The translations under genes were made by a program, and so were the position numbers. Source: Jacaranda mimosifolia (Eukaryota > Streptophyta > Magnoliopsida > Lamiales > Bignoniaceae). Taken from it: DNA of 64,000 nucleotides. Location: the NCBI GenBank assembly GCA_018894105.1, contig CM032124.1, positions 35,932,277-35,996,276 on the forward strand, given 5' to 3'. The notes beneath the pieces are model-generated. The model worked only from the letters and a program-made list of their open reading frames with translations. It was not told the origin of the DNA and searched no databases. Positions 24,991 through 36,139 of the stretch are shown in pieces. Positions within the stretch are counted from its first letter, which is position 1. Each line of letters starts with the position of its first letter.

Positions 24991-27327
24991 ATGATATTGG
25001 GTTTATCAATGTTGGAGAGTAGTCGAGGGGGAGATAGTGAGGCCATCGAGTCTGATAGGCTTGAGGGTTCATTAGGGGAGTCAAATGAGCCCTCAAGTGA
25101 CAGTTCCAACTCTAGCAGCTCGAGTAGCAACCGCGGGGGGGATGAAGCAGGGCCCAGTCGGGTTTCTCCCTCGCGGGGTCGATTATTCACCCTTGACCAT
25201 TATAGCGAGATTGTGTCGACCATTAATCCCATCGACCTATGACATCTTAGGCAGTTATACCATTCCCTATTGAATACGAACTACTAACCCCTGGGACCAC
25301 TGGTCGAATGCATCGTCTCTTGTAGGTTGTATCACTGCTTTCGAGGATGCCTTTAAATGTGGTCTTAGGTTCCCTCTAAATGCTCAAGTGGTCGACCTGC
25401 TTAGGGGCTTGCAGATGTGTATAACCCAATTACTTCCCAATTATTTCTCGACCATCTACAGCTTCATTGTCTTAATGCACCTATTCGACCAGCCAGCCAA
25501 CTTTGAGAACTTTTCCAACCTTTTTCATTTGCCAATGTCCCGCAAGTCAGGTAGCACCTACGAGTCGCGCTTCTACTATTTGACTGCTCGACCGCATCGT
25601 AAATTTCTTGTAACCCCAGCTTCCTCTTATAGGCGAGAATGGAAAAAACGGTATATGTTTGTTTGGGTCGCTGGGTGTTTCAATATTCCTTGGGACTGGT
25701 GGATGGGGCATGTCGAAATGCCAGGTAACCTTACCTCGACCTGGCCCAACACCTTCATTCAGGACCTGGTTGAATTTGGCCAAATGGAGGCTTCGGTGTT
25801 TATCAAGGAGAGGAATTTGGTATTGGCTGGGTTATCGCTAGCTTTGCTAAATTTGCCTGCAGATGGCTGACTAGGTAGACCGTGCTTCTTTTAATTTACT
25901 ATTTCTCCATCCTTGTTGTCGATTCTGACCTTTGCTATTTTGTTGTTCGGCAGATCGCAAGGACATTATGAACCGGTCAAGGGCCGAGGCTTTGGCGAGA
26001 GCGGAGAGGAACCAATAGCGTCGCCAGGCTACTGCGACTTGTCGAGCAGCTGCTGTGATCGAGGCGCTTCGCCAGGAGGCCGCGGCACCTATGCCTTCAC
26101 CAACAACATTACTCGCTTAACCTATCGAAACCACAGGCAGCAGTCTTTCGGGTCAAGGTAAGAGAGCAATGGTGGAGCTGGCAGGACCTATTCCAAAAAG
26201 GGTTGCTGTCGAGAAGGGAAAGGGAAAAGTCGTGGGGTGGAGCCCACCGACAGGAGATGATTTGTTCGGTGGTCGCAGGGATGATGTTCTGTTCCATCTA
26301 TTAAAGTTACCCTCGACCCGGTTCGGGAATAAGCCAGGCATGGTTGTGCATAACTCGCTCTCCATGGAGATGGTGGGGTCAACGGGAGGTGCCCCACTGA
26401 AAGTGTTATTGGTTGGGCAATTCCTGGCCGACTAGAGGAAGATTATGGGGCTGAGCTAAGATGCCACTCTTCGGGTGTTGGCTTACCATGTCAACATGGT
26501 AAGGTTTTCTCCACGCTTATTATATTGCTGCATGCTGATCGATTATCTAACAACGTTGTCTTTTAGGTCGGCCAGCTGGGGTATAGTTCTACATGAGGTC
26601 GGAGCTAGCTCTGGCCGATCGAGAGCAACTAGAGGTTGGCAAGGACACGGAGACTCTAAAGGCTCAGCTCGAGTATTCACAAACGAGGGTCGATGAGCTC
26701 GAGAAATAGGTCGAGGAGCTGAACAAGCAGCTCCAACTGAGGGATAAGCAGTTGGTTGCTTCTGTCTAGGAGAGGACGAAGATGGATGAGTTGTTGAAGA
26801 AACTAAGGTTGGATGGGCAGGTCGTCTTTAATTCTGGTCAAACTGCGGGCTGGAATGTAGGTCTGGACGAGGCTTGGGCTGAGTTATATTGCATACAGTC
26901 GCTAATGTGCCGGGAAGCAGTGCAACAGTTCATGTTAAGCCCGGCGTTCTAAGATGCGAGCGTTGTGTTCGCTCTTGACGATGCTTGCAGTTCCTTCGAG
27001 AAGGCTCTTAAGCAGCTGTAGTTTCTGGGCTACGCCTTTTGACCGAAAGATAGACATCGCCTCAGCCATTTGCTCAATGAGCAGTTACAGCCTTACCTAG
27101 AGGACGAGGGCGGGGCTAAGGGGGCGAGCGTCGAAGCTACTGCAGCGGAGGGTATCGTGGAGGTACCGCCATCGGCCTCGCTGACAGACGAACAAAGGAG
27201 GCAAGCGGAGGTTGAGCAGAGGCTGAAGGCCATTGCCAAGGAGTTTGAGTTTGCCGGTAACTTCGCGTTTGAGGTTAAGGAGGGGGCGGTCAACCTATCA
27301 GCATATTTTTATACTTCCGACATGTGA
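24991..27327 (+). pseudogene. Antisense extra ORF of the Tat-type Gypsy element
   Basis: Lies on the strand opposite gag-pol, between integrase and the 3' LTR. The first segment (24991-25242) is Ser/Glu-rich. The second (about 25326-25870) encodes a globular stretch including FPLNAQVVDLLRGL, IYSFIVLMHLF and RREWKKRYMFVW. This resembles the plant 'putative gypsy type transposon' (transposase_28) domain found in antisense frames of Tat elements. A third part (about 26600-27300) is Lys/Glu/Gln-rich and coiled-coil-like. Stops and shifts, for example at 25243 and 25868-25870, break it up. In this group the role of the antisense protein is unknown. The domain was recognised by eye, not by a profile search. 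Confidence 0.65.
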
Positions 27328-27959
27328 TTCATCAGCGATGCGGCTGGTCCCTCTCAGTCAGAGACCGTTGTTGTGCCTGTTGCCGTCGCTATGCTTATGC
27401 TGATAGCTATCCCCTCGAGTGATGAGCTTGAGTAGGCCATTGAGGAGGGTGCTCGGACGGGTGGTGATGAGGGTGCTGGATCGAGCTGAGACTGATGTCC
27501 ATTAGCAGTTGGAGCAAGTTTTTATTTTTGATGTATGATGAAGGTGCCTCGATGAGGTGTGTACTTTGGATCTTGTTTTATCATGTATAGACGAATGATT
27601 TATTAGCGAATTTTGCTGATCTTTTGCTTTTACTGCTTTTATTTTTGCTGAATGTATGTCTTTATCGTCGAGTAGATTGTGGATAAAGCACAAGGATCCA
27701 ACTAAAAGTTATCAAGCTCTTTGATAAAGCACAAGCGATCCCACTAACGAATTGTTTGATTAGGCGAAGTAATTACTCAATGATAAATTTTTAAGTAGTT
27801 CTGGGACTACTTGGCAACATCCAATAATAGATAACAAACTTCCAGTAATTTAACCACGCCGGTGCAATTGGTCATAACATAGATTAAGAGTTTGTAAGTT
27901 AGCGACTAGAAACAAGCGTGGTTGACTTCGGGCTCGACGATGGAGAAGAGATACCTTGG

Positions 27960-28066
27960 ATCTTGTGGCTTGAAGCCTGTCGACTGTGGGGTCGACCGTT
28001 TGGTCTTGGCTGAGAAGCCTCGACTTGGTGGCTTGAAGCCTGCTTTGTCGACTGTGGGGTCGACTT
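27960..28066. repeat. Short direct repeat around GTCGAC
   Basis: GTGGCTTGAAGCCTG followed by GTCGACTGTGGGGTCGAC occurs twice about 60 bases apart, between the antisense frame and integrase. Confidence 0.7.
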
Positions 28067-28356
28067 TGTAGAGAAAGTATGTGCAAATTTTACATTGTCA
28101 GAATATGTAATGAATGTTATTGTTGGTGAGAGATACAAAAGGGGGCCAAAGGCCTTTTACACATAAAACCTTTTCAGGTTTATCGAGCTCAAAGGTCGCG
28201 GTAGTTCATTGCCTGCCGCGTCTGCTAGTCGGTAAGTGTTATTTTTTGAAACTTAATCACTGAATAAGGTCCTTCCCATTTTGGGTTGAGTTTTCCTACA
28301 TTTTTTGATACTTCCATCTTCTTGAGGACTAGGTCGCCAACCTTGAATGTCCAGGG

Positions 28357-29345
28357 TCATACTGTTTTGTTGTAACGCTCTGCCATCTTTGATCGGTATC
28401 GCTGCATTGTGTTGTAAGCTGTGTGGCGCAACTCGTCGACAATGATTAGGTCGATTGTTCTCTCCGATGCATTTTTGACTGGATTATAGTAGATTACTCG
28501 AGCGGTGTGCTGGATCAACTCAGATGGGATTACTGCCTCAGATCCGTAAACCAAGCCGTACGGGCTGTGGCCCGTGGCTGTTCGGGGTGTGGTGCTATAT
28601 GCCCATAGCACTCCTGGGAGGTCGTCCGCCCAACTGGCTCCTGTGTCGGTTATTCTAGCCTTGAGGTGGTCGAGGACTATTCTATTCGTGACCTCTGTTT
28701 GGCAATTGGCTTGGGGGTTCCCTACGGAGGTGAAGTGTTGGCTGACTCCTAGGGCCACACACCATTTTCTCGTGCTCTTACTTTGGAACTGAGTGCCGTT
28801 ATCCGAGATCTGGAATTTAGGCAAGCCGAAATGACATATTATGTTCTTCCAGATGAAACTTTTGATGGCCCCGTCAATGATTTTTGGAACTGCTTTTGCT
28901 TCTACCTATTTAGTAAAGTATTCAACTGCTATGATGATAAACTTGCGCTGACCAGATGTCTTAGGGAGGGATTCGACTATGTCAGTCCTCCACTGGTTGA
29001 ACGGCCAAGTTATTTGAACATTGACCATCGACGCGGCTGGTTGGTGCAATATGTTCGAGTGGATCTGGCATGATGGGCATTTTCTGGTGAAGTCGATTGA
29101 GTCTCGCAATAGGGTGGGCTAAAAATAGCCATAACGGATAACTTTGTGCTCCAAAGATCGACCACTGAAATAGTTGCTGCAAATGCCAGCATGAATCTCT
29201 TGTAGCACTTTGCTTGCCTCGTTGGTGCTAGGCATTTCAATGGGGGTCCTGATATCGACCTCCTATGGAGTTGTCCATGGTCATTGAGTGCAAACTTGGC
29301 CGCCAACCTTCTAAGCCTGCGGGCTTCCTTATCGTCGACGGGCAC
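28357..29345 (-). pseudogene. Gypsy integrase (broken)
   Basis: The N-terminal zinc-binding part includes KCPSCQIH. The catalytic core shows TDIVESLP (first Asp), ISDNGTQF (second Asp) and the Glu of TEVTNR. The core continues through WAYSTTPRTATGHSPYGLVYG, typical of plant Ty3 integrases. It is broken by frameshifts in the zinc-binding part and by a TAG after AVEYFTK (28906-28908), where the family has Trp. It would have inserted the cDNA copy into the genome. Confidence 0.92.
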
Positions 29346-29479
29346 GGTTCCCTAGCTTAGGTAAAGCCTGATTGGCTCTTGCCAGGCTGGAGCGGTTTGC
29401 TCGACTGAGCCGATGAGATTATGATCAGTGTCTTGGATACAAGGTTTTCTGGCTACTAAGAATGTTATGGTTCTTTCCT

Positions 29480-29870
29480 TAATGCCTTTGGTCGAGCAGG
29501 CAAGTTTTGATAATGCATCTCCTTGTTCATTCTCTGATTGGGGGACCTGGCTCAGCTTGAAACTCCTGAATGACCATTGTAAGTGTCTAACTTTGGCTAA
29601 ATATTAGGTCATCCTGGCTTCTTTGGCTTTGAAATTGCCTTCCATCTGCTCTGCGACTAGTTGGGTATCAATGATTTCTACTAGCTACTCAACGCCACGC
29701 TCCATGACCATGCATAGTCCTACGATAAGGGCCTCATACTCTAATTCGTTATTTCTGACTGGGAAGTCGAGCTTTATCGCAACGTCATACTTTTCGGCCA
29801 GTGGGGAATGAAGAGACACACCAATTCCACCTCTTAATGTGGTTGCTGAACCATCAATGTGCAATGTCTA
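29480..29870 (-). pseudogene. Archaeal-type RNase H (aRH) domain of the Gypsy element
   Basis: The minus strand encodes HIDGSATTLRGGIGVSL, then NNELEYEALIVGL and a decayed DSQLV motif read as DTQLV. A SENEQGDALSKLA-like end follows. This second RNase H between RNase H and integrase is characteristic of the Tat lineage. In-frame stops are present, for example just after ERGVE. Confidence 0.8.
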
Positions 29871-30080
29871 TAGCATAACATTGCCGACATTTTGGTTCGG
29901 AAGGTCGAGTCTTTCGACGATGAAGTCGGCTAGGACTTGTGCTTTTATGGCAGTCCATGGCTGGAAGGTGATGTCGAACTCTCCAAGTTCAATGGCCCAT
30001 TTGGTAAGCTGGCTAGAGGTGTCAGGCTTCAACAACACCTGCTTCAATGGTTAATTTGTCAACACCACGATTGCGTGGGA

Positions 30081-31401
30081 CTAGAAGTAAGGTCGAAGCT
30101 TTCGAGCTATGGTGACAAGGATGAGGGTGAACTTTTTGATCTCCTGATAGTTATGTTCAGGACCTTGCAAAGCTTTATTGCAGTAGTACACCGAGCGGTG
30201 TGTCCCTTCTCTGGTTAATGTCAAAACTGAGTTGATCGAATTCGCAGATACAGCCAGGTAAAGCTGCAGTACCTCTCCCAGGTCGGGCTTGGCGAGCATG
30301 GGTGGTGAAGATAAATATTGTTTGAGCTCTGTCAAGGCTTGGTAGCATTGTGGAGTCCACTGAAATCCTGACTTCTTCGCGTTTCTGAGTATTTTGAAGA
30401 AGGGTAGGCTCTTGTCAGCCAACCTTGCAATGAACCTACCTAAGGCTACAATTCTTCCGACCAGTCGTTGTACATCATGAACAGTGTGGGTTGGGGCGAT
30501 GTCCAGAATTGCTTGAGTTTTGTGTGGATTTACCTCGATCCCTCTTTGGCTAACCATGTATCAGAGGAATCTCCCATCCCTAACTCCGAACGTGTATTTA
30601 TTGGGGTTGAGTTTCATGCCAAAGGCCTTTAATATGGAAAAGGTATGGACGAGGTCAACAAGGTGGTCCTCGGCCCTTTCGATTTTCACAATCATGTCAT
30701 CGATGTAGACCTCCATCGATCTCCCTATTTCCTTCTAGAACATAAAGTTGACCAATCTCTGATACGTTGCTCCCGCATTTTTGAGTTCGAAGGGCATAAC
30801 TAAGAAAACAGTATACATAATTGGGGATGACAAAAGAGGTCCTGTCCCTATCTTCAGGTGCCATAAATATTTGATAATAGCCCTGGAAGGCATCCATCAT
30901 GCTCAACAATTCACAGCCAGCAGTGAAATCCACTAATAAATCTATACGAGGTAAGGGGTAAGGATCCTTAGGACAAGTTTTATTCAAATCAGTGAAATCG
31001 ATACACATGCGCCATTTTATCTCATTCTTGGAAACTAGCACAACGTTATAAAGCCAAAAGGGGTATTGAATTTCTACAATATATTCTGCCTCTAAGAGCT
31101 TGTTAACCTCATCCTCGATGATTTGGGTCCTTTCTGCATTGAAGGTTCTGGTCTTCTGTTTCACTGGTTTATGAGCGGGATCAACATTGAGTCGATGGAT
31201 GGACGATGATGTTTGGGTTGATCTCCTGGACGTCAGAAGCTTTCCATGTGAATACATCAATATTTCATCGGAGGAATTCAACCATGAGGCATTCCAAGTG
31301 GTCTCCCATATTGCTTCCGACCCGGGTGGTCTTGTTAGGGTTTCTGGGCTCTGACTTGATTGTTTTAAACTCCCCGACTGGCTTGACCCTGGTATCTTCA
31401 A
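30081..31401 (-). pseudogene. Gypsy reverse transcriptase and RNase H (broken)
   Basis: RT motifs read in order: KWRMCIDFTDLNKTCPKDPYPLPRID is visible in part as CIDFTDLNK. FQGYYQI follows, then the catalytic YIDD box at 30696-30707. The RNase H part (30081-30350) has FQWTPQCYQAL, LYLAVSAN and YYCNKALQGPE. A frameshift between FLSYALR and the YIDD box and a stop after DGRFL separate the frames. It is not functional as it stands. Confidence 0.95.
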
Positions 31402-31464
31402 ACTTCCTCTTTTTGGATGTTGGTCCCTCCTTGGGTTTCGCTACTGGGGCATCCTTCGAGGGCT

Positions 31465-32097
31465 TCAGCTGTGGACGCTTCCTCTGCTCGTTGGCCTCGA
31501 CGAAAATGGTATAACAACGCCATTGCATAAGAGCTCTCCTAAACCCGCTGAGGTTGGGAACTTGATCTTCATATGGTATGTGGAAGTGATGGCTCTGAAG
31601 TCGTTTAAGGCTGGTCGACCGATTATGACATTGTAAGCAAATGGAGAGTCGACCACCAAGTAACTGATCATCAACGTTTTGCTCCGTGGGCCTTGTCCAA
31701 ATATTGTGGAAAGATTGATGGATCCTTCCGGAATGATTTTGAATCCTCCAAATCCGACAAGTTGCATCCTGACTTGATCGAACTTTAATTCCCCAAGTTT
31801 CATTCTGTTTAAAGTAGACAGGAATATTATGTTCACGGAGCTGCCATTATCGACCAGTATTTTTCTGACCTCGAAGTTGGCTATTTGTAGGGCTACGACC
31901 ATAGGGAAATCTATTTTTTTGTCGACTCCCCTACTGTCCATGTGGTCGAGGTCAGAGTCTGTGAAAGAGATAGGCTCTGTACTGGTCGAGAGCTGGTAGA
32001 CTGACTTAACCTTGGCTGACCCAGTCGACTGGAGACTTCTCTGAGTCTGCTTCTTCGTGGATTTGGAATCTCCCCTAGTTGGTCCTCCTGCGATCAT
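31465..32097 (-). pseudogene. Gypsy aspartic protease region
   Basis: A long intact stretch with the active-site-like ILVDNGSSVNIIF (family D-[TN]-GSS) and the downstream YNVIIGRPALN motif that follows the protease in plant Ty3 elements. It would process the Gag-Pol polyprotein. It runs in the same strand order between gag and RT. Confidence 0.9.
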
Positions 32098-33699
32098 GTC
32101 CCTCGAATGGGCAGGTGGGGGTCTTGGGCTGGTTTCTTCCCTTTGTCTTCTTTCCTTGGGCTGGTCGACCTTTCTCTACGGAGAGTCCGGTTGGCTTTGC
32201 CCTCTTTTTGCCTGGCTTGCTCTCCGACATATTTCTTCAAGTGGCCTTGCCTAATCAGCCTCTCGATCTCATCTTGTAAGTTGAAGCAGTCTTCGGTGTC
32301 GTGACCTTTCTGCCGATGGAAATGGCAGTATTTCCTTAATTTTTTCATAACTTTGGTCTCCGTGAGCTTTTTGGGCTTTTCAGTAGATTTTCGTGCTGAA
32401 TAGCAAACAATACCTCCTTCCTCATGAGGTTGAATGGAGTGTACTCGTGGAAGCATTTTATAGGGGATCAACGCCCCTCTCTGACCTGTCGATCATCTTC
32501 CTCCTTATTCTTCTTCTTGTCGACCTCCAGGCTGCCATGTTTTAGCTTATTCATCTTTTTTTGGGTCATGTATTTCTCCGCGAGGTCGAGAAGCTCCTCT
32601 ATCGACTTGGGTTGCTCGCGAATTAGCGTATTGGCACACTCCTTGTGTTTCAGGCCCAAGAATAGCGCATCGATCAAGAATTCAATTCTTGGGCTGTCTA
32701 TCTTTAATACTTTCGTGTTGAATCGGGCAAAAAAATCCCGGAAGGATTCTTCTTCGTTCTGCTTTGCTGTATGTAAATGCGTATGGGGGAGTTTGGCCCT
32801 CCTCCTGCTCTCGAACTGGTGCAAAAATTTGTCGCACAACTGGTCATATGAGAATATCGACGCCGACTCCAGTTTCACAAACCAGTCGAGGGCTATCCCT
32901 TGGAAAGTAGTCACCATCATCTTTGCATGGATGTACTTGTTGTGTCCATGCAGCTGCATCATATGCTTGAACTACAGTAAGTGTTCATTCGGATCTGTTG
33001 AGCCATCATATCTCGACAATCTGGTCGGATTTTGGGATCGACAACGATGCGCTCCTCGATGATTTCCTGAATGAACGGGGAGTCTTGCTCCCTACGGAAC
33101 CTCTGCAGTCCCTCTTGATGAGGGGTCCTTTCCATGTTCCTCCTCGAGATCTCCTCCAGGCGTATGTTCAACTGTTGCACCTGGTGGGATACCTCCTCTC
33201 ACTCTTGCTGATTCGCCTGAGATGCATTTCTATTCGTACGAAGTCTCGAGCGCTCAACCCTATCGTGCTGTGGGGCTCGAAGGGGTCGAACGCCATGGTC
33301 GATAGAATCCACCACCTCCTCTCACGGTATGGGACGAGCCATTTCTCTAGGAAAATGGCCCGGACTCAATTCTCTTCTCGACTGTGGTCTTCGGGATTCT
33401 GGCCACTTGGAGTTCTCCTCAGGTTGCCTTCTCTCCGGGGCCACAGGCTGGGGTGTTGTACTGGCTGCCGGCTCTGGTTGTACGACGTGTTGATTCAACG
33501 CGGTCGAGAGCTAGGCCAAAATCTGCGTGGAAATCTGCTCACTAATGAGCTGCATAAGCTGGGGCATGGTCAATGTGACTAGCGGCTCAGGTTTGGCGTT
33601 GGACCCTGGGGCGTTCGGTTCCGGCTGAGGTCGGGGCGGAGGAGAGCTAGATCTCCTATTTTTTTCCATTCCTGAGGGGGCTCGCCTGGTGTTCACCAT
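32094..33699 (-). pseudogene. Gypsy gag (broken)
   Basis: Starts MVNTRRAPSG at 33699, 45 bases inside the 5' LTR. The retrotransposon gag domain is visible at 32468-32962, with FQGIALDWFVKL, FRDFFARFN and SIEELLDLAEKYM. A zinc-knuckle-like [14 protein letters not shown] lies at about 32275-32330. Stops after ISTQILA (33511) and near 33180 and 32470 break the frame. Confidence 0.9.
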
Positions 33700-33724
33700 T
33701 TTTCGATAGAGGACCCATAAAAGT

Positions 33725-33744
33725 TTCCCATAGACGGCGCTAAA
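33725..33744 (-). other. Primer binding site
   Basis: Immediately inside the 5' LTR the minus strand reads TTTAGCGCCGTCTATGGGAA. This closely resembles the TGGCGCCGTCTGTGGGAA type seen in many plant Ty3 elements. The priming tRNA was not identified. Confidence 0.7.
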
Positions 33745-34482
33745 TGATGAGGGTTAGATCTGTCAAAGATTGGTTCGACGAGGTATCTCGATGTGGTTCG
33801 ACCTCGGTGGTCGATTATCTTATGGTAGAAGGGTTGAATCCTGCAATCACGTAGCAAACATTAGGCTAGCCGAGGAGTCCTCGGCTAAGGTGCTCTGATG
33901 CTCAAGTCAACATGGGTCGACTAGATAATAAGAGCAGCAGAGTAAGGGCTTTTTGTATATATGAGAGCATACCTTTGAAAGGGCTGGAATGGGGTTATTT
34001 ATAGCCTTCCCCTCTTGGGGATTTGTCTGAGATGCCTTTGATGTGTTGAGAGGGCTTTTGTCCTTGCGTGAGTGGTAATTAGTCATCTTCCATCTCAGTA
34101 CTATTCTAGGCAGCTGTCCTTCCGGGTTCTAGGGATAGGGTAGTACGCTGTTGAAGTGTTTGCTGCATCAGGCAATAATGGGCCGGCATGCGCCATTAAT
34201 GCACCGGCATGCCGCCTGTCAATGCATTTAATACGGCAGAGATGGTACTGTGCTTTTTCGACCTCTGTGGTTGAGATATGAATTTACCTGGTGACGAACA
34301 GTGTACGAATTGGCAGTGCGGGTCGAATCACCGACCCGCGGCAACAAACTAATCTGTTCGAGGACTGCTTAGTTGAGCACTGAGGTCGGGTGTGTCGCTG
34401 GGTTCTGGAGGCAAGATGGCCCTGGTATTGTGCCTTTGGGCCAATATAGTTTGGGCCGATTCACTTGGGTTATCCCATATCA
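33745..34482 (-). repeat. 5' LTR of the Gypsy element
   Basis: 738 bp. On the minus strand it runs TGATATGGG...CCCTCATCA, with a TATAAATAA box at 33995-34003. It is longer than the other LTR mainly because of an extra 20-odd bases around 34175-34205 (a GGCATGC-containing local duplication). Confidence 0.95.
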
Positions 34483-34968
34483 AGTATAGATAATTTTTAG
34501 GTTAATAGGTTAAATTTAATGCAAGGTAATAGATAATTTTTGGGTATTGGTGTATGTGCAATTTATGGGTATGGACTTTACCCATACCCATTACATTATC
34601 TTTAATTAGTATGGGTATGGGTATAATTTTTTGGGTACGGGTAGGGTATTGATAGGCTTATAAACACTTTTTAAAAAAGTAAAGAGTTCATAACTTATTT
34701 TTAAGATCTTAACCAGCTCGCTTAATTTTAATTATATTAATTATAAAATTACCATTATTAATATCTTATAAGCTCCAAGATTTTACTTTATCCAAATACT
34801 TTAAGAACTTATTTTTTTTTTAAAAAATCTAACATTTTATAAGCTCCAAAAATATTTTATAAGATGTAAGAGCTTATAAGACATTTTAAATAAGTTTAGC
34901 CAAACACCCTCCTACCTTCTTCATATTAAGTAATTATTTTCTTGTCACGAGTTACATTATTTTAGTAT

Positions 34969-35370
34969 CACTACAGAAAAATAAAAGAGTAAGTGTCATT
35001 GCAAAACTTGTGACTACTTAATGACACATATTAAATAATAATATCATTATTTTGTCATTAGCGATACATACAATAATTTTGTTTTTGCAGCCATATAAAT
35101 TCATGTTGACAAAGACAAATATTTACGTTACCATGATTGATAATTACTACTTATACATGTTATTGACGATCTACTGACAATAAAAATTGTCGCTATAGAG
35201 ATATCACCAGTTGTTAATAGTGCAACATCAATGCAGTTTTCGTCATTATTAAATCTTTTAAAAATTTTTGTTGTGATGAAAATTAAATATTTTGTTATTT
35301 AATATATAATTATTGAAAATTTTTTATTAGTATTTACTATTTTGTCACTAATTTTTAATTTTTCATAGTT
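34969..35370. mobile_element. CACTA-like MITE, copy 1
   Basis: The left end is CACTACAGAAAAA; the right end in reverse complement is a decayed AACTATGAAAAA. The flanks are TAT (34966-34968 and 35371-35373). It is 402 bp with no coding capacity. The same element sits at the same place in array units 2 and 3. CACTA termini and a 3-bp duplication fit the CACTA superfamily. Confidence 0.6.
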
Positions 35371-35373
35371 TAT

Positions 35374-36139
35374 GAAAAAGTGCTTAATTAATTAGTCTTT
35401 ATTTAAATAATGCTACAAGCTTTATAATAGCTTATTCTCTGGACGTTTATAATCTACTTACTTTCCCAAAAATTTATTGAATACTTTAAGATAATTGAAG
35501 GTTGTCAAAAATCTTATAAAATATTTTATAGTTCATAAGATTTCTCAAACATTTTCAAAAACTTGAGTATCTCCATTTCAACATAGTAAATTATTAGAAT
35601 CATAAAAAATATTTAAACTGGGAACAAGTGAAAGGGCTTTCCTCCCATATAGATTCAGTCAAAAAATTAATCAATTATAGCTTTTTTATAATAAAGATCT
35701 TCGATTACCACCAAATGACCTTTAATTTCAGATAACTTTACCTAAAAAAGGGAAAAAAAAAAGAGGTGAATGATAATATTAATAAAAATATGATATCTTT
35801 TTTATTTATACATATGGACATCAAGAGTCTGATAAATTCAAATATCTAATCTCACACTATATGTGTGATACTTATATTAAGGGGCCAAATGATAAAAATA
35901 AAAAAATAAAAAAAGAGGCAGAATAATGATATAAAAACTTTGATGCCTCAGTAATTTTCCAAAACTTTTGTACTATTTTTGAATTTTAAATTTTAATGAG
36001 AAAGTACTACATATTTTTTTCTAACTCCAAATGATATTGTCATATCTTAATATTTTTTTCCTTTGCACTTCATTTTTATTTTTACTTTTTTATTCTTTAA
36101 TTAATTTTGAGGGTCTATACATATATATGTATTATTTTC
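35374..36139. other. Array-unit spacer
   Basis: Non-coding AT-rich sequence that matches 58632-59430, for example GATTACCACCAAATGACC and TTTTGAGGGTCTATACATAT. It ends with TTTTC (36135-36139), the target duplication of solo LTR 3. Confidence 0.7.

Larger units (their letters stand above)
22729..34482 (-). mobile_element. Ty3/Gypsy retrotransposon, Tat type, full length but decayed
   Basis: Two LTRs (22729-23445 and 33745-34482) are bounded by the exact target duplication AGTAT (22724-22728, 34483-34487). On the minus strand the order is 5' LTR, primer binding site, gag, protease, reverse transcriptase, RNase H, archaeal-type RNase H, integrase, antisense frame, polypurine tract, 3' LTR. The second RNase H and the antisense extra frame are known traits of the Tat lineage. 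The coding frames carry many stops and shifts, so it is not autonomous. By eye the LTRs differ by roughly 10% over their first 200 bases, an old insertion. Confidence 0.95.
22180..34659. mobile_element. hAT-like element nested in the MITE
   Basis: The left end is TTAGGCCTGTCAATA. The right end in reverse complement is AAGCCTATCAATA. The flanks are 8-bp duplications ATAAGCAC (22172-22179) and ATAAACAC (34660-34667). Its own sequence is about 720 bp and has no recognisable coding region. It is split by the Ty3/Gypsy element at 22729. Confidence 0.7.
22043..34911. mobile_element. MITE with GAGGGTGTTTGG termini (outermost of a nest)
   Basis: The left end is GAGGGTGTTTGGGTGAGCTT and the right end, in reverse complement, is GGAGGGTGTTTGGCTAAACT. 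Both arms carry CTTATAAGCTC-type subterminal repeats. Its own sequence is only about 380 bp (22043-22179 and 34668-34911); the rest is nested insertions. The homologous positions in array units 2 and 3 (near 44930 and 62865) lack it. The target duplication is not clear. GGGTGTTTGG ends are common in plant MITEs. Confidence 0.65.

Noticed and set aside
28574..29073. Plus-strand frames opposite Gypsy integrase
   Set aside because: They are shadows of the minus-strand integrase, which carries clear DNGTQF and TEVTNR motifs.
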